Source: DASVTR01 sp036387475
GTDB lineage: Bacteria; Acidobacteriota; Blastocatellia; Pyrinomonadales; Pyrinomonadaceae
Direction of reading: 5' to 3'
Length of the DNA: 64,000 nucleotides
Assembly (NCBI GenBank): GCA_036387475.1
Contig: DASVTR010000013.1
Span: 62,001-126,000, forward strand
Every line of letters begins with the position of its first letter. Within the stretch, counting starts at the first letter, position 1. Below the pieces are notes generated by a model. It did no database searches. It was not told where the DNA came from and worked only from the letters and a program-made list of their open reading frames with translations. The position numbers and the translations under genes were made by a program. Positions 43,636 to 52,685 of this stretch are shown here, piece after piece.

Positions 43636-44553
43636 AAAAATTCCCTGACTCATATAGCGCTCTGCGCCGTCTGGGAAAAGTGTGACGATGCGTTTGCCTG
43701 CGCCGAGGCGTTCGGCGATGCGATAGGCGGCGGCAGCGGCAGCGCCCGATGAGCCTCCGCAGAGCACGCCTTCCGTCTCTGCCAGCTTACGAACGATGGC
43801 AAACGCTTCATCGTCGTAAATCATTATCGTTTCATCGGCGAGTGACAAATCGCAATTCTTCGGAATGAACTGCGATTGGCCGATGCCTTCTACTTTGTGT
43901 TCGCCGGGTTTGCCTCCGCCGATAATTGAGCCTTCGGGTTCGACCAGCACGCAGAGCGCGTCCGGGTTGATTTTCTTGACGGCCCGCGCCACGCCCGTAA
44001 ATGTTCCTGCCGTGCCAGCGCCGATGACAACGGCATCAACGCGCCCTTCCATCTGTTCGATAATCTCGCGCGCCGTCGTCTCTTCGTGAAAGCAGGGGTT
44101 GGAGGGATTCTCAAACTGCTGCGGCACGAAGCTGTTTGGTATCGTCTCGGCCAGTTCGCCGGCGCGGCGGATTGCGCCCTTCATCCCTTCATCCTTCGAC
44201 AAATACTCAATCTCGCCGCCCAGGGCTTCCATAATTTTCATCTTCTCGATTGAATAGCCTTCTGGGACGCAGAGGATGACGCGATAGCCGCGCTGCACTC
44301 CGATGAGCGCCAGCCCGATGCCTGTGTTGCCTGCGGTCGGCTCGATAATGGTCGAGCCGGGGTGCAGCAGCCCGCGTTCTTCGGCGTCGAGAATCATGCC
44401 CAGAGCTGCGCGATCCTTCACAGAGCCGCCCGGATTCATGTATTCGAGCTTAGCGTAAATGTCCGCCAGCGGCGGACGTGCAAAACGCGAGAGGTGCAGC
44501 AGCGGAGTCTTCCCAACCAGTTCGATAATGTTCTCTGTTGTCCCAGACGGCAT
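43630..44553 (-). CDS. Cysteine synthase / cystathionine beta-synthase-like enzyme
   Basis: A fold-type II PLP enzyme of 307 aa. The PLP lysine is Lys46 in 'NPGGSVKDRAAL'; 'IEPTAGNTGIGLALIG' is the substrate loop, 'GAGTAGTFTGVAR' binds phosphate and 'LCGGSSGAAAAAA' is the late motif. It could be CysK (O-acetylserine + sulfide) or a CBS lacking regulatory domains; the pairing with a gamma-lyase-like gene favours the second. It is first in the pair. Confidence 0.92.
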   Translation of the reverse strand: MPSGTTENIIELVGKTPLLHLSRFARPPLADIYAKLEYMNPGGSVKDRAALGMILDAEERGLLHPGSTIIEPTAGNTGIGLALIGVQRGYRVILCVPEGYSIEKMKIMEALGGEIEYLSKDEGMKGAIRRAGELAETIPNSFVPQQFENPSNPCFHEETTAREIIEQMEGRVDAVVIGAGTAGTFTGVARAVKKINPDALCVLVEPEGSIIGGGKPGEHKVEGIGQSQFIPKNCDLSLADETIMIYDDEAFAIVRKLAETEGVLCGGSSGAAAAAAYRIAERLGAGKRIVTLFPDGAERYMSQGIFD

Positions 44554-44650
44554 TAACTTTTCAACCGATAATCACCGCAAAAATAGTATAGCCAGAGCGT
44601 TATAAGCTGACGCGTAATGGAAAACGCATGGTAGCCCGCAGGGAAATTAA

Positions 44651-44738
44651 AGTCAAAAGTAAAAAGGTAAAGGCAAAAGTTAAAACACTCCGCGCTTTTT
44701 TTACCTTTTGCCTTTTGCCTTTTACCTTTTGACTTTTG
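44651..44738. repeat. Heptamer-repeat dyad H12 (AAAGGTA/TTTTGCC words)
   Basis: The left arm (44651-44685) is AGTCAAA/AGTAAAA/AGGTAAA/GGCAAAA/GTTAAAA. The right arm (44702-44738) is TTTTACC/TTTTGCC/TTTTGCC/TTTTACC/TTTTGAC. It lies in the divergent gap before kdsB; related words occur in H6. Confidence 0.9.
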
Positions 44739-44766
44739 TTCGACGGGCGGGTTATCGTGTTGGCCC

Positions 44767-45621
44767 GTGAACTACACGGCTTCAGACCCTCAACAATCCG
44801 CTGTCGCTATCATCCCCGCACGCTACGCTTCGACCAGACTTCCCGGTAAAGCTTTGCTGGAAATCGCCGGAAAGCCCATGATTCTGCGGGTCTTGGAACG
44901 CACGCTCGCCGCACGCAACGTCGCGCGCGCCATCGTCGCTACCGACGACCAGAGGATTCTCGACGCTGTTCGCAGCGCCGGTTACGAGGCCGTCATGACC
45001 AGCCCGACACATCAGAGCGGCAGCGACCGGCTGGCCGAAGTAGCCGCGACGCTCGACGAGGCATCGATAATCGTCAACGTACAGGGCGACGAGCCTTTGA
45101 TTTCGCCGCAGACAATTGAACGCGCGATTGACGAATTATCAAAGACGGACGAAGCGATGATCGTCACGACCTGCGAGCCGATTACCGTCGCGGCAGACGT
45201 GCTGAGCAACGATGTGGTTAAGGTTGTGACCGACGGCGCGGGCCGCGCACTCTATTTCTCACGCTCCCCGATTCCGCTGCCGCGCGAGGCCCTGCGCCAG
45301 CATGGAACGCTCAGCGCCGCGCTCGACGCAGACCCAACGCTGCTCAAGCTCTTTCGCAAGCACACGGGGCTGTACGCCTATCGCCGCAGCTTTTTGTTAG
45401 AATACACGCGCTGGCCGACATCGAAACTCGAACGCACAGAAGCTCTCGAACAACTGCGCGCACTGGAAAAAGGCGCAGTCATCCGCGTCATTGAAACCAC
45501 GGAACCCTCAATCGGCGTAGATACGTCGGCAGATTTAGAGCGCGTACGTAAACTATTCGAGGAGGTCAGAGATCAGAGGTCAGAGATTAGTTCAAAGCAT
45601 TTACTAACCTCTGACCTCTAA
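44767..45621 (+). CDS. kdsB: 3-deoxy-manno-octulosonate cytidylyltransferase
   Basis: It activates Kdo with CTP to CMP-Kdo for lipid A-Kdo assembly. 'AIIPARYASTRLPGKAL' is the nucleotide-binding start; 'VNVQGDEPLISPQTIE', 'YFSRSPIPLPRE' and 'GLYAYRRSFLLEYTRWP' are KdsB hallmarks. It starts at GTG 44767. The last 20 codons (from 45559) are repeat H13, so the C-terminal tail 'EEVRDQRSEISS...' is not family sequence and explains the 284-residue length (usual about 250). CTP synthase follows two genes on. Confidence 0.95.
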   Translation: MNYTASDPQQSAVAIIPARYASTRLPGKALLEIAGKPMILRVLERTLAARNVARAIVATDDQRILDAVRSAGYEAVMTSPTHQSGSDRLAEVAATLDEASIIVNVQGDEPLISPQTIERAIDELSKTDEAMIVTTCEPITVAADVLSNDVVKVVTDGAGRALYFSRSPIPLPREALRQHGTLSAALDADPTLLKLFRKHTGLYAYRRSFLLEYTRWPTSKLERTEALEQLRALEKGAVIRVIETTEPSIGVDTSADLERVRKLFEEVRDQRSEISSKHLLTSDL

Positions 45622-45633
45622 TCTCTAACATCT
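45562..45633. repeat. Heptamer-repeat dyad H13 (GAGGTCA word) inside the kdsB 3' end
   Basis: The left arm (45562-45590) is GAGGTCA/GAGATCA/GAGGTCA/GAGATTA. The right arm (45604-45633) is CTAACCT/CTGACCT/CTAATCT/CTAACAT. Both the loop and half of the right arm are translated before the kdsB stop at 45619. It ends 5 bases before the next ATG. Confidence 0.92.
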
Positions 45634-45638
45634 ATCTT

Positions 45639-45926
45639 ATGAGTGACTGGATTGGACTTGGATTTATCCTGTTGATTGTTCTTGGCGGGCTTTACTTTCT
45701 GGCGCGGCCACAGAAGCCCGTCTCGCAGGAGGAGCATGAAAAGCGCGCCGCCGAGTCAATGGGACTGCTGAGCGCGGGCGCGCTAGGCTTGCAGAAGATT
45801 TTAGACCCTGCGGCGGAGAAGGCTGCCGCCGTGCAGGAAGATTTTCGGCAGGGCTACCTGGACGGCGAACAGGAATCGGGCGACGGCGATGACAAAAGAG
45901 AGAAGGGGGAAGAGGGTAAAAGGTGA
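45639..45926 (+). CDS. Small single-pass membrane protein of unknown function
   Basis: A 95-residue protein with one N-terminal transmembrane helix ('WIGLGFILLIVLGGLYFLARP') and a helical soluble part ('SMGLLSAGALGLQKILDP...'). Its last ten residues, 'KREKGEEGKR', are encoded by dyad H14. It lies between kdsB and pyrG, with no visible Shine-Dalgarno. No family is recognised. Confidence 0.6.
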   Translation: MSDWIGLGFILLIVLGGLYFLARPQKPVSQEEHEKRAAESMGLLSAGALGLQKILDPAAEKAAAVQEDFRQGYLDGEQESGDGDDKREKGEEGKR

Positions 45927-45990
45927 AGAAGGGAAAGGAACATTGCTTGATTCAACTCCGTCTTCCTTTTATCCCTTTCCCCTTTTACCC
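45893..45990. repeat. Heptamer-repeat dyad H14 (AAGGGAA/TTTTACC words)
   Basis: The left arm (45893-45940) is AAAAGAG/AGAAGGG/GGAAGAG/GGTAAAA/GGTGAAG and supplies the tail of the preceding gene. The right arm (45961-45990) is TTCCTTT/TATCCCT/TTCCCCT/TTTACCC. It is less regular than the others. Confidence 0.75.
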
Positions 45991-46015
45991 AAATTTTTAA
46001 TTGAGGGATGATAAG

Positions 46016-47716
46016 ATGCCTAAATATATCTTTGTGACGGGCGGTGTGGTTTCGAGTCTGGGAAAGGGGCTGGCTGCTTCTTCCATCGGCTGTTTGCTGG
46101 AGGCAAGGGGCTTGCGTGTCGCGCTCATCAAGCTCGACCCTTACATCAACGTTGACCCCGGCACGATGTCGCCCTTCCAGCACGGCGAAGTCTTCGTCAC
46201 GGACGACGGCGCTGAGACAGACCTAGACCTCGGCCACTATGAACGCTTCACGCACGCCCAACTCTCGCAGGCCAACAACTGGACGACCGGGCGTATTTAT
46301 CTTTCCGTCATCGAAAAAGAGCGCCGAGGGGATTACTTAGGCAAGACCATACAGGTCATCCCGCACATCACCAACGAGATTAAGGCCGCCGTGCGTGGCG
46401 TCGCCGATAAAAACAGCCCAGACGTAGTTATCGTCGAAATCGGCGGCACGGTCGGCGACATAGAGAGTTTGCCTTTCCTCGAAGCCATTCGACAGATGGG
46501 CAATGAAGAAGGCCGCAGCAATGCCATCTTTATACATCTAACGCTCGTGCCCTACATCGCCGCCGCCGGAGAATTAAAGACGAAGCCGACGCAGCATTCC
46601 GTCCGCGATTTGATGCAGATTGGTATTGCGCCCGACATCCTGCTCTGCCGTTCCGATAGGACACTTTCGCGCGACTTGCGTTCCAAGATCGCGCTCTTTT
46701 GTAATGTCAAGGAATCAGCCGTCATCACGGCGCAGGACGTTGACACCATCTACGAAGTGCCGCTCGCCTTTCATGAACAAGGCTTGGACGAATTGATTGT
46801 CAGCCTTCTGCAACTGACAGACCGCGCCGCGCACACAGACCTCGCGAACTGGCGCGAACTTGTCAACACTGTGAGAGAGCCTGCGGGCGAAACGACCATC
46901 GCCATCGTCGGCAAGTATGTCGAACTCGAAGACTCTTACAAGTCTCTGCGTGAAGCCCTGACGCACGGCGGCGTCGCCAACAATTTGCGCGTCAACGTGC
47001 GCTGGATAGAATCCGAAGAGTTAATGGAAGATGAATCGGAAGCGCGGCTGCGCGACTTTGACGCTATCCTCGTCCCAGGCGGCTTCGGCAAGCGCGGCGT
47101 TGCCGGGATGATTAAGGCCATCACCTACGCTCGCAAGACAAGAACGCCCTACTTCGGCATCTGCCTCGGCATGCAAACGGCCTGCATCGAATACGCGCGC
47201 AACATGTGTGGGCTGAAGGATGCCGACTCGACAGAGTTTGACGCGAACACGCCGTACCCCGTCATCTTCAAGCTGCGCGAGTTGGTCAACGTCGAAGAAT
47301 ACGGCGGCACGATGCGCTTGGGAGCGTGTCCCTGTGAACTGGCTGAAGATTCGCTGGCGCGCGAGGTCTACGGCGGCGCAACGGAAATCAGCGAGCGCCA
47401 TCGTCATCGCTACGAATTCAACCCTGAGTTTCGTGAAACGCTCGAACGCGCTGGCCTGCGTATCAGCGGCATCTCGCCCGATCAGAAATTCATAGAGATT
47501 GTAGAATTGCCGCGCGAAGTACATCCGTGGTTTCTAGGCTGCCAGTTTCATCCGGAGTACAAATCTAAACCCCTGAGCGCACACCCGCTCTTCGCTTCCT
47601 TCGTTCGCGCCGCCTACGAGAATCGCCTGCGTAATGAAACTGCGGTCGAGCCGCTCGCGGCGCAGGAATCAATCACGCATGAGCACGAGCGCGCGGGCGT
47701 GGCTGGAGATGATTAA
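46016..47716 (+). CDS. pyrG: CTP synthase
   Basis: It makes CTP from UTP and glutamine. I chose ATG 46016 (566 aa), preceded by GAGGG. The synthetase domain begins 'YIFVTGGVVSSLGKGLAA' with 'LKLDPYINVDPGTMSPFQHGE'-type sequence after it. The class I glutamine amidotransferase domain has nucleophile Cys in 'YFGICLGMQTAC' and the His/Glu pair in 'GCQFHPEYKSKP'. Its place in a Kdo gene cluster fits supply of CTP to KdsB. Confidence 0.97.
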   Translation: MPKYIFVTGGVVSSLGKGLAASSIGCLLEARGLRVALIKLDPYINVDPGTMSPFQHGEVFVTDDGAETDLDLGHYERFTHAQLSQANNWTTGRIYLSVIEKERRGDYLGKTIQVIPHITNEIKAAVRGVADKNSPDVVIVEIGGTVGDIESLPFLEAIRQMGNEEGRSNAIFIHLTLVPYIAAAGELKTKPTQHSVRDLMQIGIAPDILLCRSDRTLSRDLRSKIALFCNVKESAVITAQDVDTIYEVPLAFHEQGLDELIVSLLQLTDRAAHTDLANWRELVNTVREPAGETTIAIVGKYVELEDSYKSLREALTHGGVANNLRVNVRWIESEELMEDESEARLRDFDAILVPGGFGKRGVAGMIKAITYARKTRTPYFGICLGMQTACIEYARNMCGLKDADSTEFDANTPYPVIFKLRELVNVEEYGGTMRLGACPCELAEDSLAREVYGGATEISERHRHRYEFNPEFRETLERAGLRISGISPDQKFIEIVELPREVHPWFLGCQFHPEYKSKPLSAHPLFASFVRAAYENRLRNETAVEPLAAQESITHEHERAGVAGDD

Positions 47717-47723
47717 AGAGCAG

Positions 47724-47801
47724 TGACAAGTGACAGTTGACGAGTGACAAGTTAAAATCTTGTTCTGACTCGTCCGTCTGGTCACACGTCACTTGTCACT
47801 G
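47724..47801. repeat. Heptamer-repeat dyad H15 (GTGACAA word)
   Basis: The left arm (47724-47754) is GTGACAA/GTGACAG/TTGACGA/GTGACAA. The right arm (47765-47801) is CTGACTC/GTCCGTC/TGGTCAC/ACGTCAC/TTGTCAC. It fills the gap between pyrG and the kinase gene and stops 5 bases before the kinase ATG. Confidence 0.9.
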
Positions 47802-47806
47802 ATTTT

Positions 47807-49435
47807 ATGCTGCACTGTCCCACATGCGGTCGAACTTTCGCTGACAAGGCGCAAGCGTGCCCTGACGATGGTACGCCCTTGCAGGCCGACTCGACCGTTG
47901 CGGGCGACGTAGCCGTAGACCCATTGCTTGGGCGAACCCTAGACGAAAAGTATCGCCTTGATGAACGGCTCGGCACGGGCGGGATGGGCACAGTCTACCG
48001 CGCCACGCATCTCCTGATTGACCGCCCCGTCGCTATCAAGCTGCTCAATCCGCGTTTTGTCGAAGACGAAGCGGCGCAGGCTCGCTTTCGCCGCGAGGCA
48101 CGCGCCGCCGGACGCCTGCAGCACACCAACGCCGTCGCCGTCACGGATTTCGGTCGCACCTCCGATGGTTTCGTCTATATCGTGATGGAGCTTTTGGAAG
48201 GCCGCACGCTGCGCGACGTGCTGGCGCGCGAGGCTCCGCTCGATACAGCGCGCGCCGTCTCCGTGATGCTGCAAATCTCTGCGGCGGTCGCTGCGGCGCA
48301 CGAAGCCGGAATCATTCACCGCGATTTGAAGCCTGCCAACATCTTTATCGTCCAGCGCAAGGACGCGCCGCCTTTCGTCAAGGTGCTGGACTTTGGCATC
48401 GCCAAGCTGGCCGCCGATACGATTGACGACGACGACCCAAAAACCTTAACGGCGGTCGGCGTGATGATCGGCACGCCTAAATACATGTCGCCGGAACAAT
48501 GCGAGAGCGGCCCGCTGACGCCCGCTTCCGATGTTTACAGCCTCGGCATCATCCTTTACGAAATGCTGACCGGCACGACGCCGTTTACCGGCACAAGCCC
48601 GCTCGCCATCGCTCTCAAGCATTCCACGGAACACCCGCGCGCCCCCCGCGAATGGGTCGTCACGATTCCCCCCGCGCTGGAAGAGGTTGTCCTCCGGGCG
48701 CTCCAAAAGAATCCCGAAGACCGCCCGCAGAATGCAGCAGAGTTTCGCCGCGAGCTTTACCAGATCGCCGAACGGCTCGGCCTCGAACATTCCGCCAACG
48801 TTGGTTCTACTTCACTGGAAACACTGCGCAGTGCCGGAACGGAAACGCCTTCGGGAAGATTGGTAATAGACATCGAGCGGCTGCGTGAAAAACGCGCGGC
48901 GGTCGCAAGCAGCGGTGATGGCAAAGCCAACGAGACATCGGAATCCGTGGTCGCGCGAACGACCAGCTTTCGCAAAGAGGCCGCAGCACCGGCGTCTGCG
49001 CTCGCGCCGATTGCTCTTCCGGCGATACGCCCGACAATCGCCCGCATACGCGTCTTCTTCGACCAGAAAAAACCTCTGCTCAGGCAGCCGTCTGTTCTGG
49101 CCGGACTCTTCAGTTTGCTGTTGCTCATCGTCGTCGGAGCGGTCATCGCCGTCAGGTCTTCGCGCACCCCGGCCACCAACGTTAACGCGGCGATAGAAGT
49201 TGACCAGCCGCCGCTGGAAACGTCTTCTCCGCAATCCACGTCGACGCCTGAAGCCGAGCCGTCGCAGCCTAACGGACGACGAACGCAGAACCCCTCATCC
49301 CGCCGCGATTCATCAAACAGGTCTGCAAATAGTAATCGTGACAGGAATGACGGGAAGAATATCTTTAAACGAGGGGCTGAGAAATTGAAGACCGGGGCGA
49401 AGAAGATTAAGAAGATTTTTAAGAATCCATTTTAA
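47807..49435 (+). CDS. Hanks-type Ser/Thr protein kinase with N-terminal zinc ribbon
   Basis: A 542-residue membrane kinase. Residues 1-26 hold cysteines 4, 7 and 18 in 'CPTCGRTFADKAQACPDDG', a zinc ribbon. The kinase domain (about 45-320) shows 'LGTGGMGTVYRA', 'VAIKLL', the catalytic loop 'IIHRDLKPANIF', 'DFGIAKL' and 'GTPKYMSPEQ'; all catalytic residues are present. A transmembrane helix ('VLAGLFSLLLLIVVGAVIAV') near residue 440 is followed by a Ser/Asn-rich and Lys-rich outer tail. It lies in the Kdo cluster and may control envelope synthesis; PP2C at 41400 is a possible counterpart. Confidence 0.93.
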   Translation: MLHCPTCGRTFADKAQACPDDGTPLQADSTVAGDVAVDPLLGRTLDEKYRLDERLGTGGMGTVYRATHLLIDRPVAIKLLNPRFVEDEAAQARFRREARAAGRLQHTNAVAVTDFGRTSDGFVYIVMELLEGRTLRDVLAREAPLDTARAVSVMLQISAAVAAAHEAGIIHRDLKPANIFIVQRKDAPPFVKVLDFGIAKLAADTIDDDDPKTLTAVGVMIGTPKYMSPEQCESGPLTPASDVYSLGIILYEMLTGTTPFTGTSPLAIALKHSTEHPRAPREWVVTIPPALEEVVLRALQKNPEDRPQNAAEFRRELYQIAERLGLEHSANVGSTSLETLRSAGTETPSGRLVIDIERLREKRAAVASSGDGKANETSESVVARTTSFRKEAAAPASALAPIALPAIRPTIARIRVFFDQKKPLLRQPSVLAGLFSLLLLIVVGAVIAVRSSRTPATNVNAAIEVDQPPLETSSPQSTSTPEAEPSQPNGRRTQNPSSRRDSSNRSANSNRDRNDGKNIFKRGAEKLKTGAKKIKKIFKNPF

Positions 49436-49459
49436 GAGAATCAAGGAGAGATTGACTAA

Positions 49460-50302
49460 TTGCAGCGACAAACATTTAGTGTCGGTGCGGCGACGTTCGG
49501 CGATGGTCGCCTGACGTTGATCGCCGGGCCGTGCGTGATTGAATCAGCCGAGCATGCTTTGATGATGGCGCGCGAATGTGCGGCGCGTGCGAGGGATGCG
49601 GGGCTTGATTTCGTCTTCAAATCATCCTTCGATAAAGCCAACCGCTCGTCCATCGAGAGCTTTCGCGGGCCGGGCATCAGCGGCGGGCTTGATGTGCTGC
49701 GGCGCGTCAAGGAAGAAACGGGCCTGCCCGTCCTAACCGACGTACACGAGATAGCGCAGATAGAACCTGTTGCGGAAGTCGCAGACATCTTGCAGATACC
49801 GGCGTTTTTGTGTCGCCAGACGGATTTGATAACGGCGGCGGCGCGTTCGGGCCGTGCCGTCAACATTAAAAAGGGGCAGTTCCTCGCGCCGCAGGACGCG
49901 CGCAACATCGTTGAGAAAACGCGCGCCGCCGGATGCGAGAAGCTATTGCTGACCGAGCGGGGCGCGAGCTTCGGTTATAACAATCTGGTCGTAGACATGC
50001 GTTCTTTCCCGATCATGCGCGAGTTTGGCGTGCCCGTCGTCTTCGACGTGACGCACTCGCTGCAACTGCCGGGCGGGCTGGGCCATGCAACCGGCGGGCT
50101 TTCCGAGTACATCGAACCGCTCGCGCGTGCCGGAGTAGCCTGCGGTGTTGATGCGGTCTTCATGGAAGTACACGATAGACCGGAAGCTGCGCCATCGGAC
50201 GGCCCGAACATGTTGCCGCTTTCTCGCCTGGGCGCGTTGCTGCACACGCTGCGCGAGATACACGAACTGGTAAATCGCGGCGCGGCGCAAACGTCGCGTT
50301 GA
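49460..50302 (+). CDS. kdsA: 3-deoxy-D-manno-octulosonate 8-phosphate synthase
   Basis: It condenses arabinose 5-phosphate and phosphoenolpyruvate to Kdo-8-phosphate. 'IAGPCVIESAEHALMMA', 'DFVFKSSFDKANRSS', 'FRGPGISGGLDVL', 'LPVLTDVHE', 'RQTDLITAAA', 'NIKKGQFLAP' and 'VVFDVTHSLQLPGG' are KdsA signatures. The Cys of 'GPCVIES' suggests a metal-dependent form. It starts at TTG 49460 with an AAGGAGAG site 9-10 bases upstream. At 280 aa it has normal length. Confidence 0.95.
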   Translation: MQRQTFSVGAATFGDGRLTLIAGPCVIESAEHALMMARECAARARDAGLDFVFKSSFDKANRSSIESFRGPGISGGLDVLRRVKEETGLPVLTDVHEIAQIEPVAEVADILQIPAFLCRQTDLITAAARSGRAVNIKKGQFLAPQDARNIVEKTRAAGCEKLLLTERGASFGYNNLVVDMRSFPIMREFGVPVVFDVTHSLQLPGGLGHATGGLSEYIEPLARAGVACGVDAVFMEVHDRPEAAPSDGPNMLPLSRLGALLHTLREIHELVNRGAAQTSR

Positions 50303-50370
50303 TTTTCTCTTAAGCGCGCGCCGCACGGCTTATCTCCTATTTAAATATTCCCGGAAGCGCTATTGGAAAC

Positions 50371-52680
50371 ATGAAACTCATCGCCACTTTTTTCCTGTTT
50401 TGTCTCTCCGCTTTGTTGTGGGCCACGCCTCCTGTGAGCGCGCAGGATGAGCCGCGTGCTGCCTGGCAGGTCACGCGTTTCGACATCACTGTCGACGCGC
50501 CCGGCGTTGATCGTGATTTGAAGGCCAACTCGCGCCTCACCATCCGCAACGTCGGGAAGGGAGCGGGAACGATTCTCAGCTTACGCCTTAACCCGAAGGC
50601 GGAAGTGAAGGAGATCAACGTCAACGGAGCGGCGGCGACGTTTCGTTCATCGCCTGAGCCGCGCGGTAATCTACAGCGCGTGTCCGTTAATCTTCCGTCG
50701 CCAGTCGCTTCGAATGCGACAGTTGAGGTGAGCATTTCCTATCGCCTGAGCATACCGGAAAACTCAGGGCTGGCGGCCATCGCGCCCGGCAACAGCCAAT
50801 TCCTGCCGCTCTCTAGCTGGTATCCGGCGGCGAATACGCAGTTCTCGCTGCGCGGCCCGGACACAGCGCCCTTTAGCTTGAAGGTCAACGGCGCGAGCGT
50901 CGTCTCTTCGGGCACGCAGGCGAAATCGCCAGCGAGCGGCAGCCAGTATGACCAGCCTTTAAGCGCTCAACCCTTTTTCCTGGAAGGCCAGTGGGAGACA
51001 GTTGACGGCGCGGCGGCGGAGACGCGCAGCATCAGCGCTTTCTTGCCAAAGGGAGCAAACGCGGACGAACGCAAGCAGGCCGAAGCGATCATAGCTTTAG
51101 CCGGGGCGGCGCGTACTTACTTCAGCACCTTGCTTGGCCCAGCGCCGGATGCTCCCGTGCGGCTCATCGCGGTCGCGCGCGGCGCAGGCTTCACGGATGC
51201 AGGGACGCTCCTGCTCGATGCGGCAGCGTTTCGCCGCGCAAAGATTGATTCAGCGACGGCCCTCCTGGTGGCCGAAGCGGTGGGCCATTTATGGATTGGT
51301 GGAAAAACGCCAATTCGCGGCGAGGGCTTGGGAGTCGTGCGCGAAGGGCTGACGCGCTATCTGGCGACGCTCTTTCTCGAAAAACAGTTCGGGCGCGAGA
51401 CAGCCGAGGCCGAACGCCTGCGCGAGCGCATCGCCTATGCCGGAGTCAGCAAGCGTGATGCGCCCCTCTATATCACCACGCCTCTCGACGCGACCTATTA
51501 TGAGTCTGTGACGAATAAGGGAGCTATGGTCTGGCGGCTGGCCGACCGCGCTCTCGGTCGCGATGCTTTCGTCGCCATCTTGCGTTCGCTCCTGCAAGCG
51601 AAAGCCACAGACGATAGCGGCTTAACGCTGGCGGCGATACGGCAGGCACTCAATGAGCGCGGCGGCGCTGGATTGAAAACGCTGCTCGATCAGGAATTAG
51701 AGCAAACGACAGACATGGATTTGCTCGTCGGGCTGCCGCAGCAACGCGGCGGGCAGTGGGTGGCGGCGCTACGCAACACAGGCTCAGTGAGCGCGACCGT
51801 GACGGTGCAGGCGACGAGCGCCAGCGGCCAACGCTTGAGCGTTGAGACGACCATCCCGGCGCGCGGGTTTGGTGAAGCGGCCTTTAGTACGACTGCGCAG
51901 CCCGTGCGCGTCGAAGTTGACCCGGAAAAGCTTTACCCGCAGCTTGACTACTCCAACGATGTCGCGCCCCGCACACGTTTAAGCGAAGAAGCGCTCGCAG
52001 AGGCGGCAACCCTCTTCGCACAGCAATCTTTCGCGCGCGTGGAAACCATAACGCGCGAAGTGCTCACCCTCGCTCCGGGCATCACTGAGGCGCGTGTTCT
52101 GCTGGCGCGCTCTCTGCTGGCGCAGAATAAGCTGGATGAAGCTTTGAAGGAGTTTCAAGCGGCGCTCGACACGCCCGCGCCCGCGCCGTCCACGCTTGCC
52201 TGGGCCAACGTCGGCCTCGGCGAAATCAGTTTGCGGAAAGGGCAGGCGGCGGAAGCCGCGCGACGTTTCAATGATGCTGTGCGCGCAGATGCGGAGTATG
52301 CTTCGACGCTCGCTGCGCGGGCGGGTAGGATTAAAGCTGAAGCGGCGGCAAACGCCGCGCCGCCCGTTGACGAATCGGCGCGAACCTTTATCGCGCAATT
52401 CGATCAGGCCGTCAAAGGTGGCCGGAAAACAGAGATTGAAGCGTTGATCGTTCCCGGCGAATTGACGACCTTCGTCAAGGGGATAATCGGCAGCCAGCCG
52501 GAGTTGTGGACAACCCGCGTGCTACGCACAGAGCAGTTGGACGCCAATCGCATGGCGGTTGACGTGAGCATCAATACTAGAGAATTGGGGCGCGACCAAT
52601 CGGGCACAGCAGTCCTTGTGCTCTCACGCATCAACAACTCCTGGAAACTCGCCGGGATAGAATTCTTCGAGGTACGTTAA
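50371..52680 (+). CDS. Secreted M1-peptidase-like protein with TPR repeats
   Basis: A 769-residue protein with a signal peptide ('LIATFFLFCLSALLWATPPVSA'). Residues about 25-430 follow the M1 aminopeptidase plan (beta saddle, then helical domain). The zinc site HExxH is replaced by 'LLVAEAVGHLWIGG', which keeps only the second His, so peptidase activity is unlikely. TPR repeats follow ('ARVLLARSLLAQNKLDEALKEF', 'GEISLRKGQAAEAARRFNDA'), then an NTF2-like end. It is flanked by kdsA and kdsC; an envelope scaffold or chaperone role is possible. Confidence 0.72.
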   Translation: MKLIATFFLFCLSALLWATPPVSAQDEPRAAWQVTRFDITVDAPGVDRDLKANSRLTIRNVGKGAGTILSLRLNPKAEVKEINVNGAAATFRSSPEPRGNLQRVSVNLPSPVASNATVEVSISYRLSIPENSGLAAIAPGNSQFLPLSSWYPAANTQFSLRGPDTAPFSLKVNGASVVSSGTQAKSPASGSQYDQPLSAQPFFLEGQWETVDGAAAETRSISAFLPKGANADERKQAEAIIALAGAARTYFSTLLGPAPDAPVRLIAVARGAGFTDAGTLLLDAAAFRRAKIDSATALLVAEAVGHLWIGGKTPIRGEGLGVVREGLTRYLATLFLEKQFGRETAEAERLRERIAYAGVSKRDAPLYITTPLDATYYESVTNKGAMVWRLADRALGRDAFVAILRSLLQAKATDDSGLTLAAIRQALNERGGAGLKTLLDQELEQTTDMDLLVGLPQQRGGQWVAALRNTGSVSATVTVQATSASGQRLSVETTIPARGFGEAAFSTTAQPVRVEVDPEKLYPQLDYSNDVAPRTRLSEEALAEAATLFAQQSFARVETITREVLTLAPGITEARVLLARSLLAQNKLDEALKEFQAALDTPAPAPSTLAWANVGLGEISLRKGQAAEAARRFNDAVRADAEYASTLAARAGRIKAEAAANAAPPVDESARTFIAQFDQAVKGGRKTEIEALIVPGELTTFVKGIIGSQPELWTTRVLRTEQLDANRMAVDVSINTRELGRDQSGTAVLVLSRINNSWKLAGIEFFEVR

Positions 52681-52685
52681 AACGG

